Position numbers and translations under genes: made by a program. A stretch of 52,272 bases of DNA from Erysipelotrichaceae bacterium (lineage in GTDB: Bacteria; Bacillota_I; Bacilli_A; Erysipelotrichales; Erysipelotrichaceae), in assembly GCA_030523555.1 (NCBI GenBank), contig JAUNIH010000004.1, positions 1-52,272 of the forward strand, read 5' to 3'. The notes under the pieces were generated by a model. That model saw only the letters and a list, made by a program, of their open reading frames with translations. It was not told the DNA's origin and ran no database searches. Shown one piece after another: positions 25,653-34,423 of the stretch. How positions within the stretch are numbered: the first letter of the stretch is position 1; the number at the start of each line of letters is the position of its first letter.

Positions 25653-26453
25653 TTATTTTCTTATTTTGTTGTAGTTAAGACTCTTTCTGGATGTCAGAAG
25701 ACTTAACTGTTTTTCAGATTTCATGATTTCAACATCGGTTTCTAGATTTCCGATGTTGTTTCCATCAACATATAATGATGGAATATTCGCATATGTATCC
25801 TTAGGTTTAAGAGATATTACATCATCATCACTAAGGATGATTGATTTCTCAGATCCCAGATGAGGACATATAGGTGTAATGATAAATGCCTTCAGATTAG
25901 GATCGACAAATGGTCCACCTGCTGCATATGAATAGGATGTAGAACCTGTTGGCGTAGAAATGATAATACCATCCCCTCTCCAGCGCATATCTTCCATCTG
26001 ATTGCAGCTGATATCTACAGTAATAGTAGAACCGAAATTGGATTTGGAAAGAACAATATCATTTAATGCGTGATAATCACTTCCTTCATAGGTAATTTTT
26101 AATAATGAACGCTTGCTCAGTATTAGGTTACTTATATCAAATCCTTCTTCGATTATGGTTTTGGCATCAACCGCACAGAGATATCCAAGTCTTCCGGCAT
26201 TGATACCGATAAGTTTTTTATCATATTCAATTGCGACCTGAGCAGCTCTTAAGACTGAACCATCTCCTCCTAAAGAAGCTATGATATCACAGTCTTCAAC
26301 TGATCCGGTATGACTATTATCAGAAAAAACCGCCATGGAATCATTTTCTGACAGTGTACATACGATATTATCATTCTCTAATGCCTTGATGAGATCTCTG
26401 GCAACAGATAACTGATCTTCTCTTAATGTATTTGGACAAAAATGTATTCTCAT
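25653..26453 (-). CDS. nadK: NAD kinase
   Basis: This 266-residue ATP-dependent NAD kinase makes NADP+. The diacylglycerol-kinase-fold motif GGDG is at 62-65, followed by INAGRLGYL and the TPTGSTSYSYAAGGP segment of the NAD-binding domain. It lies 21 nt downstream of nfnB, which suggests co-transcription. NADP synthesis would thus be tied to a transhydrogenase that uses it. Confidence 0.93.
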   Translation of the reverse strand: MRIHFCPNTLREDQLSVARDLIKALENDNIVCTLSENDSMAVFSDNSHTGSVEDCDIIASLGGDGSVLRAAQVAIEYDKKLIGINAGRLGYLCAVDAKTIIEEGFDISNLILSKRSLLKITYEGSDYHALNDIVLSKSNFGSTITVDISCNQMEDMRWRGDGIIISTPTGSTSYSYAAGGPFVDPNLKAFIITPICPHLGSEKSIILSDDDVISLKPKDTYANIPSLYVDGNNIGNLETDVEIMKSEKQLSLLTSRKSLNYNKIRK

Positions 26454-26474
26454 GGCGATTTAAACCTTTATTAA

Positions 26475-27878
26475 TTATTTAGACAGATATTCGTCAATAG
26501 CTTTTGCAGCTGTCTTGCCTGCACCCATAGCCAGGATAACAGTTGCAGCACCGGTAACGGCGTCACCACCGGCATATACACCAGTCTTTGAAGTAAGACC
26601 GTCTTCGTTGACAATAATGCCACCGTGAGAGTTGACTTCAAGACCCTTGGTAGTATCTTTGATCAGTGGGTTTGGCGAAGTACCAAGTGACATGATTACG
26701 GTATCACAGTCAATTGTGTAGTTGCTTCCAGGAACTTCAATTGGACGGCGACGGCCCTTTTCATCTGGTTCGCCAAGTTCCATTCTGATAACTTCCATAC
26801 TTGTAACAAATCCGTTCTTAGGATCTCTAGGATCATCAGGATTGTTGTAACCGTTGATCTTGACTGGGTTATTTAATGTCAGGAATTCGATACCTTCTTC
26901 TTCAGCGTGTTCAACTTCTTCTTTTCTTGCAGGAAGTTCTTCCATTGAACGACGGTAAACGATAGAAACATCACCACCAAGTCTTAAGGCAGTTCTCGCA
27001 GCATCCATCGCAACGTTACCACCACCGACAACGATAACCTTACCACCTCTCTGGATTGGAGTTGGTGATTCAGGATTGAAAGCTTTCATCAGATTTGAAC
27101 GGGTAAGGAATTCATTTGCGGAATATACACCCTTTAAGCCTTCACCTTCAATATTCATAAACTTAGGAAGACCTGCACCTGAACCTACAAATACTGCTTC
27201 ATAGCCCATTTCGAAGAGTTCATCAATTGTCAGAGTCTTACCGATAACGACGTTAGTCATTACGTTAACACCTAAAGCCTTAAGTGTTTCAACTTCCTTG
27301 GCAACGATAGCCTTAGGAAGACGGAATTCAGGAATACCATAAACTAATACACCACCGGCAGTATGAAGCGCTTCATAGATTGTAACTTCATAACCCTTCT
27401 TAGCCAGGTCACCGGCACAGGTTAATCCTGAAGGACCAGAACCAACAACCGCAACCTTATGACCGTTTGATGCTGGTTTTTCAGGCGCTGCAGTAGAATT
27501 GGCGTTGTGCCAGTCTGCAACGAATCTTTCAAGACGACCGATACCTACAGGTTCCATTCTGATACCCATAGTACATTTGGATTCACACTGTGATTCCTGA
27601 GGACATACACGTCCACATACTGCAGGTAAAGATGAAGACTGGTTGATTACCTTATATGCACCTTCGAAGTCACCTTCTTTAACGCACATAATGAAATCAG
27701 GAATAGAAATATTTACCGGACAACCTTCAACACAAGGTCTGTTCTTACAGTTTAAGCAACGTTTTGCTTCTTCTACAGCGATTTCAGCTGTATAGCCTAA
27801 TGCAACTTCTGAGAAGTTATGAGCTCTTACGGAAGGCTCCTGTGTAGGCATTTCATGTTTCTTTGGATCTAAAGCCAT
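26475..27878 (-). CDS. nfnB: NfnB-type NADP-dependent flavoprotein (GltD homologue)
   Basis: This 467-residue protein has an N-terminal iron-sulfur domain with two cysteine clusters (Cys41, 44, 49, 53 and Cys88, 92, 98, 102). An FAD site (VAVVGSGPSGL) and an NADPH site (VIVVGGGNVAMDAA) follow. It resembles the small subunit of glutamate synthase. Because it sits 13 nt after an NfnA-type gene, it is best read as NfnB, which with NfnA couples NADH and ferredoxin oxidation to NADP+ reduction. Sulfide dehydrogenase SudA is the alternative name for the same architecture. Confidence 0.88.
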   Translation of the reverse strand: MALDPKKHEMPTQEPSVRAHNFSEVALGYTAEIAVEEAKRCLNCKNRPCVEGCPVNISIPDFIMCVKEGDFEGAYKVINQSSSLPAVCGRVCPQESQCESKCTMGIRMEPVGIGRLERFVADWHNANSTAAPEKPASNGHKVAVVGSGPSGLTCAGDLAKKGYEVTIYEALHTAGGVLVYGIPEFRLPKAIVAKEVETLKALGVNVMTNVVIGKTLTIDELFEMGYEAVFVGSGAGLPKFMNIEGEGLKGVYSANEFLTRSNLMKAFNPESPTPIQRGGKVIVVGGGNVAMDAARTALRLGGDVSIVYRRSMEELPARKEEVEHAEEEGIEFLTLNNPVKINGYNNPDDPRDPKNGFVTSMEVIRMELGEPDEKGRRRPIEVPGSNYTIDCDTVIMSLGTSPNPLIKDTTKGLEVNSHGGIIVNEDGLTSKTGVYAGGDAVTGAATVILAMGAGKTAAKAIDEYLSK

Positions 27879-27891
27879 TTCTAATTACCTC

Positions 27892-28740
27892 CTATGCCTT
27901 CTGAAATAAGTTACAAGCTTCTTCACGTGCATGAGCTTCAAAGTCAGCATACATTCTGCCACGTGACATAGCTTCATCAAAGTCTACTTCATAACCATTG
28001 AAATCAGGTCCGTCTACACACGCAAACTTGGTAACCTTCTTGCCATCAACATTCAGTGTAAGACGGCAGCCACCACACATGCCTGTACCATCAATCATGA
28101 TTGGGTTCATTGATACAGTTACTGGAACATTAAATGGTTTAGCAGTAGCTACAACGAATTTCATCATGATAACCGGACCGATAGTAATAATCATATCGTA
28201 TGTTTCACCGGCTTCCAGCATTTCCTTAAGAGGAACAGTAACGTTACCATGACGTCCGTATGAACCATCATCTGTCATCATGATAAACTTGTCTGAACAT
28301 GCCTTGAATTCATCTTCAAGGATAACGATATCCTTGTTTCTGAAACCGGTAATAGATGTAACTTCAGCACCAAGTTTGTGGAATTCCTGAGCTACAGGAA
28401 GCGCAATAGCACAACCTACACCACCACCGACAATACATACCTTCTTGATGCCATCAGTATGAGTAGCTACACCTAATGGACCAACAAAGTCCTCAATGTA
28501 TTCACCCTGTTCTTTGGCATTTAAAGCCATTGTTGTTCCACCAACAACCTGGAAAATAATTTTAACTGTGCCTTCTTCTGGATCAGTACCGGCAACCGTA
28601 AGTGGAATACGTTCACCTAATTCATCAACACGTAAGATGATAAACTGACCAGGTTTGGCTTTTTTCGCAACTAATGGAGCATCGATTTCCATTTCACTGA
28701 CAGTAGGATTCAATACTCTTTTTCTGACGATTTTATACAT
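27892..28740 (-). CDS. nfnA: NfnA-type ferredoxin-NADP reductase subunit
   Basis: This 282-residue flavoprotein is of the ferredoxin-NADP reductase family: an FAD domain (1-95), a nucleotide-binding domain starting at VCIVGGGVG (101-109), and a C-terminal [2Fe-2S] site. The site's ligands Asp217, Cys222, Cys225 and Cys241 match the unusual one-Asp/three-Cys cluster of Nfn. The RBS AAGGAGAG is good, and a TATAAT lies upstream near 28766. With NfnB it forms a cytoplasmic electron-bifurcating transhydrogenase in anaerobes. Confidence 0.88.
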   Translation of the reverse strand: MYKIVRKRVLNPTVSEMEIDAPLVAKKAKPGQFIILRVDELGERIPLTVAGTDPEEGTVKIIFQVVGGTTMALNAKEQGEYIEDFVGPLGVATHTDGIKKVCIVGGGVGCAIALPVAQEFHKLGAEVTSITGFRNKDIVILEDEFKACSDKFIMMTDDGSYGRHGNVTVPLKEMLEAGETYDMIITIGPVIMMKFVVATAKPFNVPVTVSMNPIMIDGTGMCGGCRLTLNVDGKKVTKFACVDGPDFNGYEVDFDEAMSRGRMYADFEAHAREEACNLFQKA

Positions 28741-28768
28741 GTCTTTTCTTCTCTCCTTAATATTCTTA

Positions 28769-28795
28769 TTATATAAAAATCCTGAACGATTTTAT
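28769..28795 (-). terminator. Weak terminator after yfcE
   Basis: ATATAAAAATC (28769-28779) pairs with GATTTTATAT (28786-28795) with one bulged A, overlapping the yfcE stop. It is AU-rich and weak, and may allow readthrough into nfnA. Confidence 0.4.
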
Positions 28796-29343
28796 ATATT
28801 ATCTTTATATTCTTTATAGATTTCTCCGCTTAAAAGATCTTTCCATATATACCTGTTATCTTCAATAACCATATAGCTGTGACATGAATCATTCTTTGGT
28901 ATTGAAACAGATCCCGGATTCATATAGATACACTTATCCAGTTCTATAAGTGCAGGAATATGCGTATGCCCATGAAGAAGTATCATATTGTGAGCCAGAT
29001 AAGGAAGATTACCCTGATTATAGTTATGACCATGAGTCATAAAGATATCTCTTTTACCATTATGAATTATCTTATAATCATCCATCACCTCAAAATCAAG
29101 AACCATCTGATCAACTTCCGCTTCACAGTTGCCTCTTACACAGGTAATGTATTCCTTATATTCATTAAGTAAAGCTATCACTTCTTTAGGAGCGTATTCA
29201 TATGGAAGATCATTTCTTGGTCCATGATAAAGAACGTCTCCCAGAAGCAGCATTCTTTCACATTCTTCCGCTTCAAAAGCTTCAATCATTTTCTTTGCGT
29301 AATATATACTTCCGTGTATATCGGAACCTACAAACATTTTCAT
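28792..29343 (-). CDS. yfcE: YfcE-type phosphodiesterase
   Basis: This 183-residue calcineurin-like metallophosphoesterase has the full metal-binding motif set: SDIHG, GDVLYHG, RGNCE, THGH and HGHTH. It hydrolyses phosphodiesters with Mn2+ or similar metals; the natural substrate is unknown. Its ATG overlaps the stop of the preceding phosphoesterase gene (ATGA). It is the last gene of the phoH operon. Confidence 0.9.
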   Translation of the reverse strand: MKMFVGSDIHGSIYYAKKMIEAFEAEECERMLLLGDVLYHGPRNDLPYEYAPKEVIALLNEYKEYITCVRGNCEAEVDQMVLDFEVMDDYKIIHNGKRDIFMTHGHNYNQGNLPYLAHNMILLHGHTHIPALIELDKCIYMNPGSVSIPKNDSCHSYMVIEDNRYIWKDLLSGEIYKEYKDNI

Positions 29344-29801
29344 CAGATATTAACCCTCTTTACAAAAATATTATCATCATCATCTATAAACACCTGTGCG
29401 TAACACGGTGCGGTATAATCCCTGTTATAGTAACAGCTTCCCGGATTTATAAGATGTATACCATCCATGATTTCATCATTAAACAGATGAGTATGTCCAT
29501 AAAAGACTGTATCACATCCTTCTTCAATCGTCTTGTATCTTAAATCCTTTTTGGAAAAGGTATAGCCGTTTCCATGAAACAGCAGTATCTTATGTCCTTT
29601 AATCTTTATTATCTTCTGTTTTGGATAATCATTACCCCAGTCATTGTTCCCCTTTACCACCAGAAAAGGTTTCATTTCTTCAGGAGGAAGACAGGCATCA
29701 CCACAATGAAAATAATAATCACATGAAGGATTATCGCTCAATATTCTACTGATTGATTCATAATCACCATGATTATCTGATACCAGCAGTATTTTCAGCA
29801 T
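29343..29801 (-). CDS. YsnB/MJ0936-type phosphoesterase
   Basis: This is a 152-residue metallophosphoesterase of the short MJ0936/YsnB branch. Metal-binding motifs are SDNHGD, HCGDACL, KGNNDW, FHGNGY and GHTH. In many Firmicutes this gene follows rdgB, and here it is in the same operon. It is paralogous to the downstream YfcE-type gene, and the two reading frames overlap by 4 nt. Confidence 0.88.
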   Translation of the reverse strand: MLKILLVSDNHGDYESISRILSDNPSCDYYFHCGDACLPPEEMKPFLVVKGNNDWGNDYPKQKIIKIKGHKILLFHGNGYTFSKKDLRYKTIEEGCDTVFYGHTHLFNDEIMDGIHLINPGSCYYNRDYTAPCYAQVFIDDDDNIFVKRVNI

Positions 29802-30301
29802 TTCAGTATAAAATCTTCTCCTTTAAGAAATTCTCTGTCACTAAGATTCCCAAATCCAACCTGTCTTAAACATTCATAGGCACCTATGGCTACACAGTTG
29901 CTGAGATTAAGACTTCTCGCATCTTTACGCATAGGCAATCTGTAGCACTTATCAAGATTATCCTTTAAAATCTGTTTCTCAATTCCTGTACTTTCTTTAC
30001 CAAAGACAAGATAGATATCTTTTTCTTTATCAAAGACACATTCATCAAATGATTTAAGGGCATATCTTGTGAAATAGACAAACTGCCCTTCTACACTATT
30101 ATAGAAAGATTTCCAGTCAGGATACACTGTGTAATCAAGATCTTTGATATAATCCATACCGCTTCTTTTAAGATGTTTCTCATCAAGAGAAAAACCTAAA
30201 GGCTCTATAAGATGAAGTTTCATTTCAAAAGCAGAACAGGTTCTCATGATATTACCGGTATTCTGAGGAATCTCTGGTTCATACAATACAACATTAATCA
30301 T
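29795..30301 (-). CDS. trmL: tRNA (cytidine/uridine-34 2'-O)-methyltransferase TrmL
   Basis: This 168-residue SPOUT methyltransferase methylates the ribose of the wobble base in certain tRNA-Leu species. The start MINVVLYEPEIPQNTGNIMR and the knot segments VFGKESTGI and LPMRKDARSLNLSNC are diagnostic. The frame extends to 30334, but the ATG at 30301 gives the conserved N-terminus and overlaps the upstream gene by 8 nt. Confidence 0.92.
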   Translation of the reverse strand: MINVVLYEPEIPQNTGNIMRTCSAFEMKLHLIEPLGFSLDEKHLKRSGMDYIKDLDYTVYPDWKSFYNSVEGQFVYFTRYALKSFDECVFDKEKDIYLVFGKESTGIEKQILKDNLDKCYRLPMRKDARSLNLSNCVAIGAYECLRQVGFGNLSDREFLKGEDFILKC

Positions 30302-30995
30302 CAGTTTTACTCTTCCTTTGATAAACCAATACAAAATACATCAGCGCAATGAGTATAAAGAAAGTAACGACAATCCTTATGACAAGATTATTAAAGAACT
30401 GTGGTGGAACGATCATTATCAGGATATCTTTTCTTAAATCAAGTATCCATAAGCCATTACCCGGAAAGAAAAGATGATGAAAACTGGTCCAGAAGGAATC
30501 AAAGTCAATAAGTATCCATAAACTTAATGTCCCAAAAAACAGGAGACAGCCAAGAAGTACTTTCCTGTATGAATCAAAGAGTCTGTATGAAGAAAAACCT
30601 TTAATCACAAAATAAACAATAATTGATACAAGAATAACTCCTGAAGCTATAAGTATATAATTGGCAGTCATATTGAGATTTCTTACATCTACCATATGCG
30701 CCTTTTCATCATCAGTAAATATTTCTCTTACACTTCCGTTGACATTCATCTGAATATCAAGGTCTCTTGATGGATCATTAAGATAAGCTAAAGTAAAATG
30801 AGTCAGTTCTTTAAGATCATCATTACTGATACCGATATATTCATTTATTGGTTTGTTTCCTAATGTAAGAGTATTGTGCTGGGCTTCATAGAATGATTCG
30901 TTATAGCACCAGAAATGAATGCTGCCAAGTAAAGCACAGATAATAAACAGTATAGAAAAAACCGTATATAAAAGATTAGAATTCTTTTCTGACAT
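30294..30995 (-). CDS. DUF1461/TIGR01906-type integral membrane protein
   Basis: This 233-residue membrane protein has an N-terminal helix, a long extracytoplasmic loop (FYEAQHNTLTLGNKPI onward), then about three to four helices. The family hallmark is FDSFWTSFHHLFFPGNGLW followed by IVPPQFF. The function of this family is unknown. The frame begins at a TTG (31001), and the ATG at 30995 is preferred. It overlaps rdgB by 20 nt, so expression is coupled to it. Confidence 0.8.
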   Translation of the reverse strand: MSEKNSNLLYTVFSILFIICALLGSIHFWCYNESFYEAQHNTLTLGNKPINEYIGISNDDLKELTHFTLAYLNDPSRDLDIQMNVNGSVREIFTDDEKAHMVDVRNLNMTANYILIASGVILVSIIVYFVIKGFSSYRLFDSYRKVLLGCLLFFGTLSLWILIDFDSFWTSFHHLFFPGNGLWILDLRKDILIMIVPPQFFNNLVIRIVVTFFILIALMYFVLVYQRKSKTDD

Positions 30996-31566
30996 CTTCA
31001 ATCCATTTCTTCATCGCAACAGCTCTATGCGAATATTCATTCTTATAAGTTTCGCCTAATTCTGCCTCAGTCATTCCATATTCTTCTATAAGAAATATCG
31101 GATCATAGCCAAAGCCGTCAGTACCCTTCTGAACATGCGAAATTAATCCAGGATTAATACCTTCATAATGATGTACATTTCCTGATTCATCGGCGTAACA
31201 GATATCTGCCACAAACTGCGCAGCTCTGTTATCAGTATTTTCCATCATTTTAAGAACAATATCATTCTTGGTCTTATAATCGATATCACCAAAAAATCTG
31301 GCAGAATAGATACCAGGCAAGCCATTGAAATAATCAATGCAGATACCTGAGTCATCAGCCAGGGTTGGTAAATGATAAAGATTGTAATAGAAAAGAGCTT
31401 TTATCTCAGAATTTTCTTTAAAGGTTTTACCGTTTTCACAAGGTTCTTCTTTACAGTCAAAATCCTTTGGACATACTAGTTCAAGATATATGCCATTCTG
31501 TTCGAGAATAGTATTTATTTCGGATATTTTATGGGCATTACTGGATGCGATAAATAATTTGTTCAT
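30976..31566 (-). CDS. rdgB: XTP/dITP diphosphatase RdgB
   Basis: This 196-residue HAM1/RdgB-family pyrophosphatase cleanses the nucleotide pool of dITP and XTP. Motifs are FIASSNAHK at the N-terminus, TLADDSGI with the catalytic Asp, GLPGIYSARF, GFGYDPIF and SHRAVAMKKW. A TTG lies two codons upstream, and the ATG at 31566 is chosen. It follows phoH within the same operon. Confidence 0.94.
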   Translation of the reverse strand: MNKLFIASSNAHKISEINTILEQNGIYLELVCPKDFDCKEEPCENGKTFKENSEIKALFYYNLYHLPTLADDSGICIDYFNGLPGIYSARFFGDIDYKTKNDIVLKMMENTDNRAAQFVADICYADESGNVHHYEGINPGLISHVQKGTDGFGYDPIFLIEEYGMTEAELGETYKNEYSHRAVAMKKWIEDVRKEF

Positions 31567-31568
31567 AA

Positions 31569-32504
31569 TCAACTCAACTGATATTTTTCAATAATTTTCT
31601 GTACCAGAGGATTTCTTACAACATCACTGTTGTCAAATTCGACAAAAGCGATATTCTTTATTCCCTGCAGTTTATTTATAGCCGTAACAAGACCGCTGTG
31701 ATTTCTGCTGATATTAAGATCAATCTGGGTTATATCGCCATTTACAATCATCTTGGAATTAAATCCAAGTCTTGTAAGAAACATCAGCATCTGTCGATCT
31801 GTCGTATTCTGGGCTTCATCAAGAATCACAAAAGCCTCATCAAGTGTTCTTCCTCGCATATAGGCCAAAGGCATGATTTCAATAATACCCTTTTCAACAT
31901 ATTTGTCTTTCTGTTCCTTGCCTAATATCTGATCTAAAGCGTCATAAATAGGCATAAGATAAGGATCTATCTTTTCTTTTAAATCTCCAGGAAGAAAGCC
32001 TAAAGATTCCCCTGCTTCTACGGCAGGTCTGGTGATAATTATCTTATGAACTTCATTTTTCTTTAAAGCTGATACCGCCAGCATTACCGCCAGAAAAGTC
32101 TTACCGGTGCCCGCAGGACCACTGGCAAAAACCAGATCGTTGTTTCTTACAGCTTTAATCAGTTTATACTGGTTTCTCGTCTTACATTTATATGGTTTAC
32201 CGTTAGATGAATAACAGATAATCTCATTATGGAAATTTTCATCCTTACTTTCATTGATATAGATAAATGACTGTCTGATAAAGTTCTGATCTATAGTATT
32301 GTCTTTGACCTGTTCACTAAGATAATCCATATGTCTTGAGAATCTGTCAAAAACTGATTCATCATCCGTAAGAAGTTTAAAGACATTGTCTCTGTATACA
32401 ATTCCACAGTCATACAGTTCTTCCATAAACATCAGATTGGAATCCTGTACCCCGATAATATTCATAATGTCATCATGTGAAAGATTTGAAATTTTATATT
32501 CCAT
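31569..32504 (-). CDS. PhoH-like ATPase
   Basis: This 311-residue PhoH/YbeZ-family protein has a P-loop GPAGTGKT (129-136), the Walker B region [10 protein letters not shown], and the arginine/serine-rich helicase-like segments [14 protein letters not shown]. YbeZ works with the endoribonuclease YbeY, but ybeY is not adjacent here. The ATG lacks a clear RBS and lies 6 nt after TATAAT, directly behind the rpsU terminator. It is the first gene of a six-gene overlapping operon ending in yfcE. Confidence 0.9.
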   Translation of the reverse strand: MEYKISNLSHDDIMNIIGVQDSNLMFMEELYDCGIVYRDNVFKLLTDDESVFDRFSRHMDYLSEQVKDNTIDQNFIRQSFIYINESKDENFHNEIICYSSNGKPYKCKTRNQYKLIKAVRNNDLVFASGPAGTGKTFLAVMLAVSALKKNEVHKIIITRPAVEAGESLGFLPGDLKEKIDPYLMPIYDALDQILGKEQKDKYVEKGIIEIMPLAYMRGRTLDEAFVILDEAQNTTDRQMLMFLTRLGFNSKMIVNGDITQIDLNISRNHSGLVTAINKLQGIKNIAFVEFDNSDVVRNPLVQKIIEKYQLS

Positions 32505-32510
32505 GACCTA

Positions 32511-32516
32511 ATTATA
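32511..32516 (-). promoter_or_regulatory. -10 box of phoH operon
   Basis: TATAAT on the minus strand, 6 nt before the phoH ATG and immediately after the U-tract of the rpsU terminator. No convincing -35 is seen. It predicts a leaderless phoH mRNA. Confidence 0.5.
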
Positions 32517-32517
32517 T

Positions 32518-32548
32518 AAAAAAATAGTAAGGAAAAACCTTACTATTT
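32518..32548 (-). terminator. rpsU terminator
   Basis: An 11-bp stem AAATAGTAAGG (32522-32532) / CCTTACTATTT (32538-32548) has a 5-nt loop. In the minus direction it is followed by seven U. It overlaps the rpsU stop codon. Confidence 0.88.
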
Positions 32549-32722
32549 CATTCTTCTTAATTTTCTTGCGTTTTCACGTTTAAGTCTTTTCTTAACACCT
32601 GGCTTAACGTAATATTCTCTTTTCTTTGCTTCAAGAAGTGTTCCGTTACGGGAAACCTGTCTTTTAAAACGACGTAAAGCATCATCAAGCTGTTCGTTTT
32701 CTTTAACATATACTTTAGACAT
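32543..32722 (-). CDS. rpsU: 30S ribosomal protein S21
   Basis: This 59-residue basic protein was read directly from the sequence. It begins [20 protein letters not shown] and ends [15 protein letters not shown], the S21 pattern. A strong RBS, GGAGGTGA, lies 7 nt before the ATG. It has its own promoter (TTGAAA-17-TATAAT) and its own terminator, so it is monocistronic. S21 takes part in mRNA and anti-Shine-Dalgarno recognition on the 30S subunit. Confidence 0.96.
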   Translation of the reverse strand: MSKVYVKENEQLDDALRRFKRQVSRNGTLLEAKKREYYVKPGVKKRLKRENARKLRRMK

Positions 32723-32751
32723 TCAATTCACCTCCATTCGCGAATAATAGT

Positions 32752-32780
32752 ATTATATTGATTATTTCTTACAATTTCAA
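32752..32780 (-). promoter_or_regulatory. rpsU promoter
   Basis: TTGAAA (32775-32780), a 17-nt spacer, and a consensus TATAAT (32752-32757) lie on the minus strand about 30 nt before the rpsU ATG. It is one of the best sigma-A promoters in the window. Confidence 0.8.
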
Positions 32781-32782
32781 GT

Positions 32783-34117
32783 TTATTCTATAGAAATAAT
32801 CATATTGTCGCTTACTGTTACTTTTAATACATCAAGTGGTTTGATAAATGGAAGTCTGTCAGATATTTCGATTGAACAGGTATAGATTTCATTTTCTATA
32901 GTCTGTATATAGTAAATGGTATATCCGTCTACAACAGCACTCTCAATATCATTTACGGTAATTTCTTTAATATCTGTAGCTTGAGATGTAACGATATTTT
33001 TTCCTGAGAAGTTTATAAGTGCTTCCTGGATAGATTTACCGGTACCTACTTTCTGATAGTTCTTATAGGATACAAAGGCATATTCCTTGATAAGACCGGC
33101 ATTGTCTTTTAAACCCATAAAGTATACTTCTTCGCCCTGAATATTGACCATAGTCGGGAATAATGCCTGATAGCCTTTTTCCTGTACAGCACCTTCCGCA
33201 GAAGCTCTGGCTGAATATTCTTCAGCACCTGCAGATTCGATGTAGATAACATCCTTGTTCTGAAGGTCAATATACATATAGCCGACATTTGATTCATCAC
33301 TTCCAACTGATGTAACACCTGTATAGATCCATAAATGTCCGTCCTTCTGAAGATAGGCATAATCATCGGTTGTTGAAGTTATACCTTTCTGGGCAAAGTT
33401 GAACAAGCCGTATCTGTACTGCGAATAGGAATTATACTGTTCACATACCATGCTTGGACCATAGACATTATCTACCCACGAAGGTATTTCACCTACAGGA
33501 TAGTAATTACTCTTACCATCAATCGGAGAAGTTATAATTACCCCTTCAACATCGACAGCCTTTGATATGAATGAATATTTAAGACATTTGGTAACCCAGT
33601 AAGGATTCCAGCTGTCATCTACTTCAAATTTAACTTCACCAAGTATCTTTGCCGGATACTGAAGTCTTACATGAAGATTGAGATTGGCAAGGAAATAGGC
33701 ATTATTGGTAAAGGTAAGACCTTCATCAACCTTATGGAAGACCGTTGTTCCATCGCTTACATCAACAGAAATAAAGCCTGGTGTACCATTGGATCTAGTA
33801 GACATCCATTTGATAAAACCGGAAAATTCAACAGGTGTAAGTCTGTACATGACATTATTCACCACACACTGGTTGTAGATATCAGGCATCTGATACTGGG
33901 ATACAATCTGGGCACCCATTTCACCGAATACCCGATCCGCCAGAGATTTTGAAACTTCCTTATCAATTACCTGAACCTGCTTATCAGAGAATTCTGACAT
34001 CTCTGATATAGTGCCGGCTTCAGGAACAACAATTCTGTTACGGTATGAATTAAGTCCTCCAAGATATGGCGTACCTATCAGTAAGGATATAAAGATTATC
34101 AGACCGCCAAATATCAT
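32783..34117 (-). CDS. Membrane-anchored extracytoplasmic protein, large fragment
   Basis: The function is not recognised. This 444-residue reading frame starts with one membrane helix (about 2-20). A large, Tyr- and Ser-rich extracytoplasmic domain of mixed alpha/beta character follows, with no lipobox. The ATG has no RBS and begins within the helix region. Nine codons upstream in the same frame is a TAA that ends the 59-residue ORF at 34142-34321, which has a good RBS. The two together look like one three-helix protein of about 512 codons broken by a stop. This part may be poorly translated unless it is re-initiated or the stop is read through. Confidence 0.6.
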   Translation of the reverse strand: MIFGGLIIFISLLIGTPYLGGLNSYRNRIVVPEAGTISEMSEFSDKQVQVIDKEVSKSLADRVFGEMGAQIVSQYQMPDIYNQCVVNNVMYRLTPVEFSGFIKWMSTRSNGTPGFISVDVSDGTTVFHKVDEGLTFTNNAYFLANLNLHVRLQYPAKILGEVKFEVDDSWNPYWVTKCLKYSFISKAVDVEGVIITSPIDGKSNYYPVGEIPSWVDNVYGPSMVCEQYNSYSQYRYGLFNFAQKGITSTTDDYAYLQKDGHLWIYTGVTSVGSDESNVGYMYIDLQNKDVIYIESAGAEEYSARASAEGAVQEKGYQALFPTMVNIQGEEVYFMGLKDNAGLIKEYAFVSYKNYQKVGTGKSIQEALINFSGKNIVTSQATDIKEITVNDIESAVVDGYTIYYIQTIENEIYTCSIEISDRLPFIKPLDVLKVTVSDNMIISIE

Positions 34118-34141
34118 AATAAATGTAAGGGTCTTGTTTCT

Positions 34142-34321
34142 TTAAGTGAACACCCCTTCCTTAAAGTCATAAGACAGTAAAAGAAAAGGAACTGCTGATA
34201 AGACAAAGAACAGCCAGAAGACAAACGAATGAATATTGATTGCGGGTTTCATGGTGAAGTATAAGAATGCTACCCATACAACACACAGAAAGTACAGTAT
34301 TTTTTTAAGTCCTTTCAACAT
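34142..34321 (-). CDS. Two-helix N-terminal fragment of the same membrane protein
   Basis: This 59-residue ORF begins MLKGLKKILYFLCVVWV. It has two hydrophobic helices (about 8-23 and 31-50) and ends KEGVFT before TAA at 34142-34144. The RBS AAAGGAG is strong, and a TATAAT lies at 34346-34351. It is in the same frame as the 444-residue ORF, with only TAA and eight sense codons between them. Either it is a genuine small membrane protein translated ahead of its partner, or it is the 5' part of a gene interrupted by a nonsense change. Confidence 0.6.
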   Translation of the reverse strand: MLKGLKKILYFLCVVWVAFLYFTMKPAINIHSFVFWLFFVLSAVPFLLLSYDFKEGVFT

Positions 34322-34395
34322 ACGAACTCCTTTTATGTATAAACAATTATACTACATATACTCAAAATATATATTAACTGTATGTATACCGGATG

Positions 34396-34420
34396 TAAAA
34401 TAAAAGCCCTGACGGGCTTT
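34396..34420 (-). terminator. Terminator of rsmE-deoC operon
   Basis: AAAGCCC (34403-34409) / GGGCTTT (34414-34420) pair across a TGAC loop, with TTTATTTT following on the minus strand. It is 4 nt after the deoC stop. Confidence 0.85.
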
Positions 34421-34423
34421 AGC

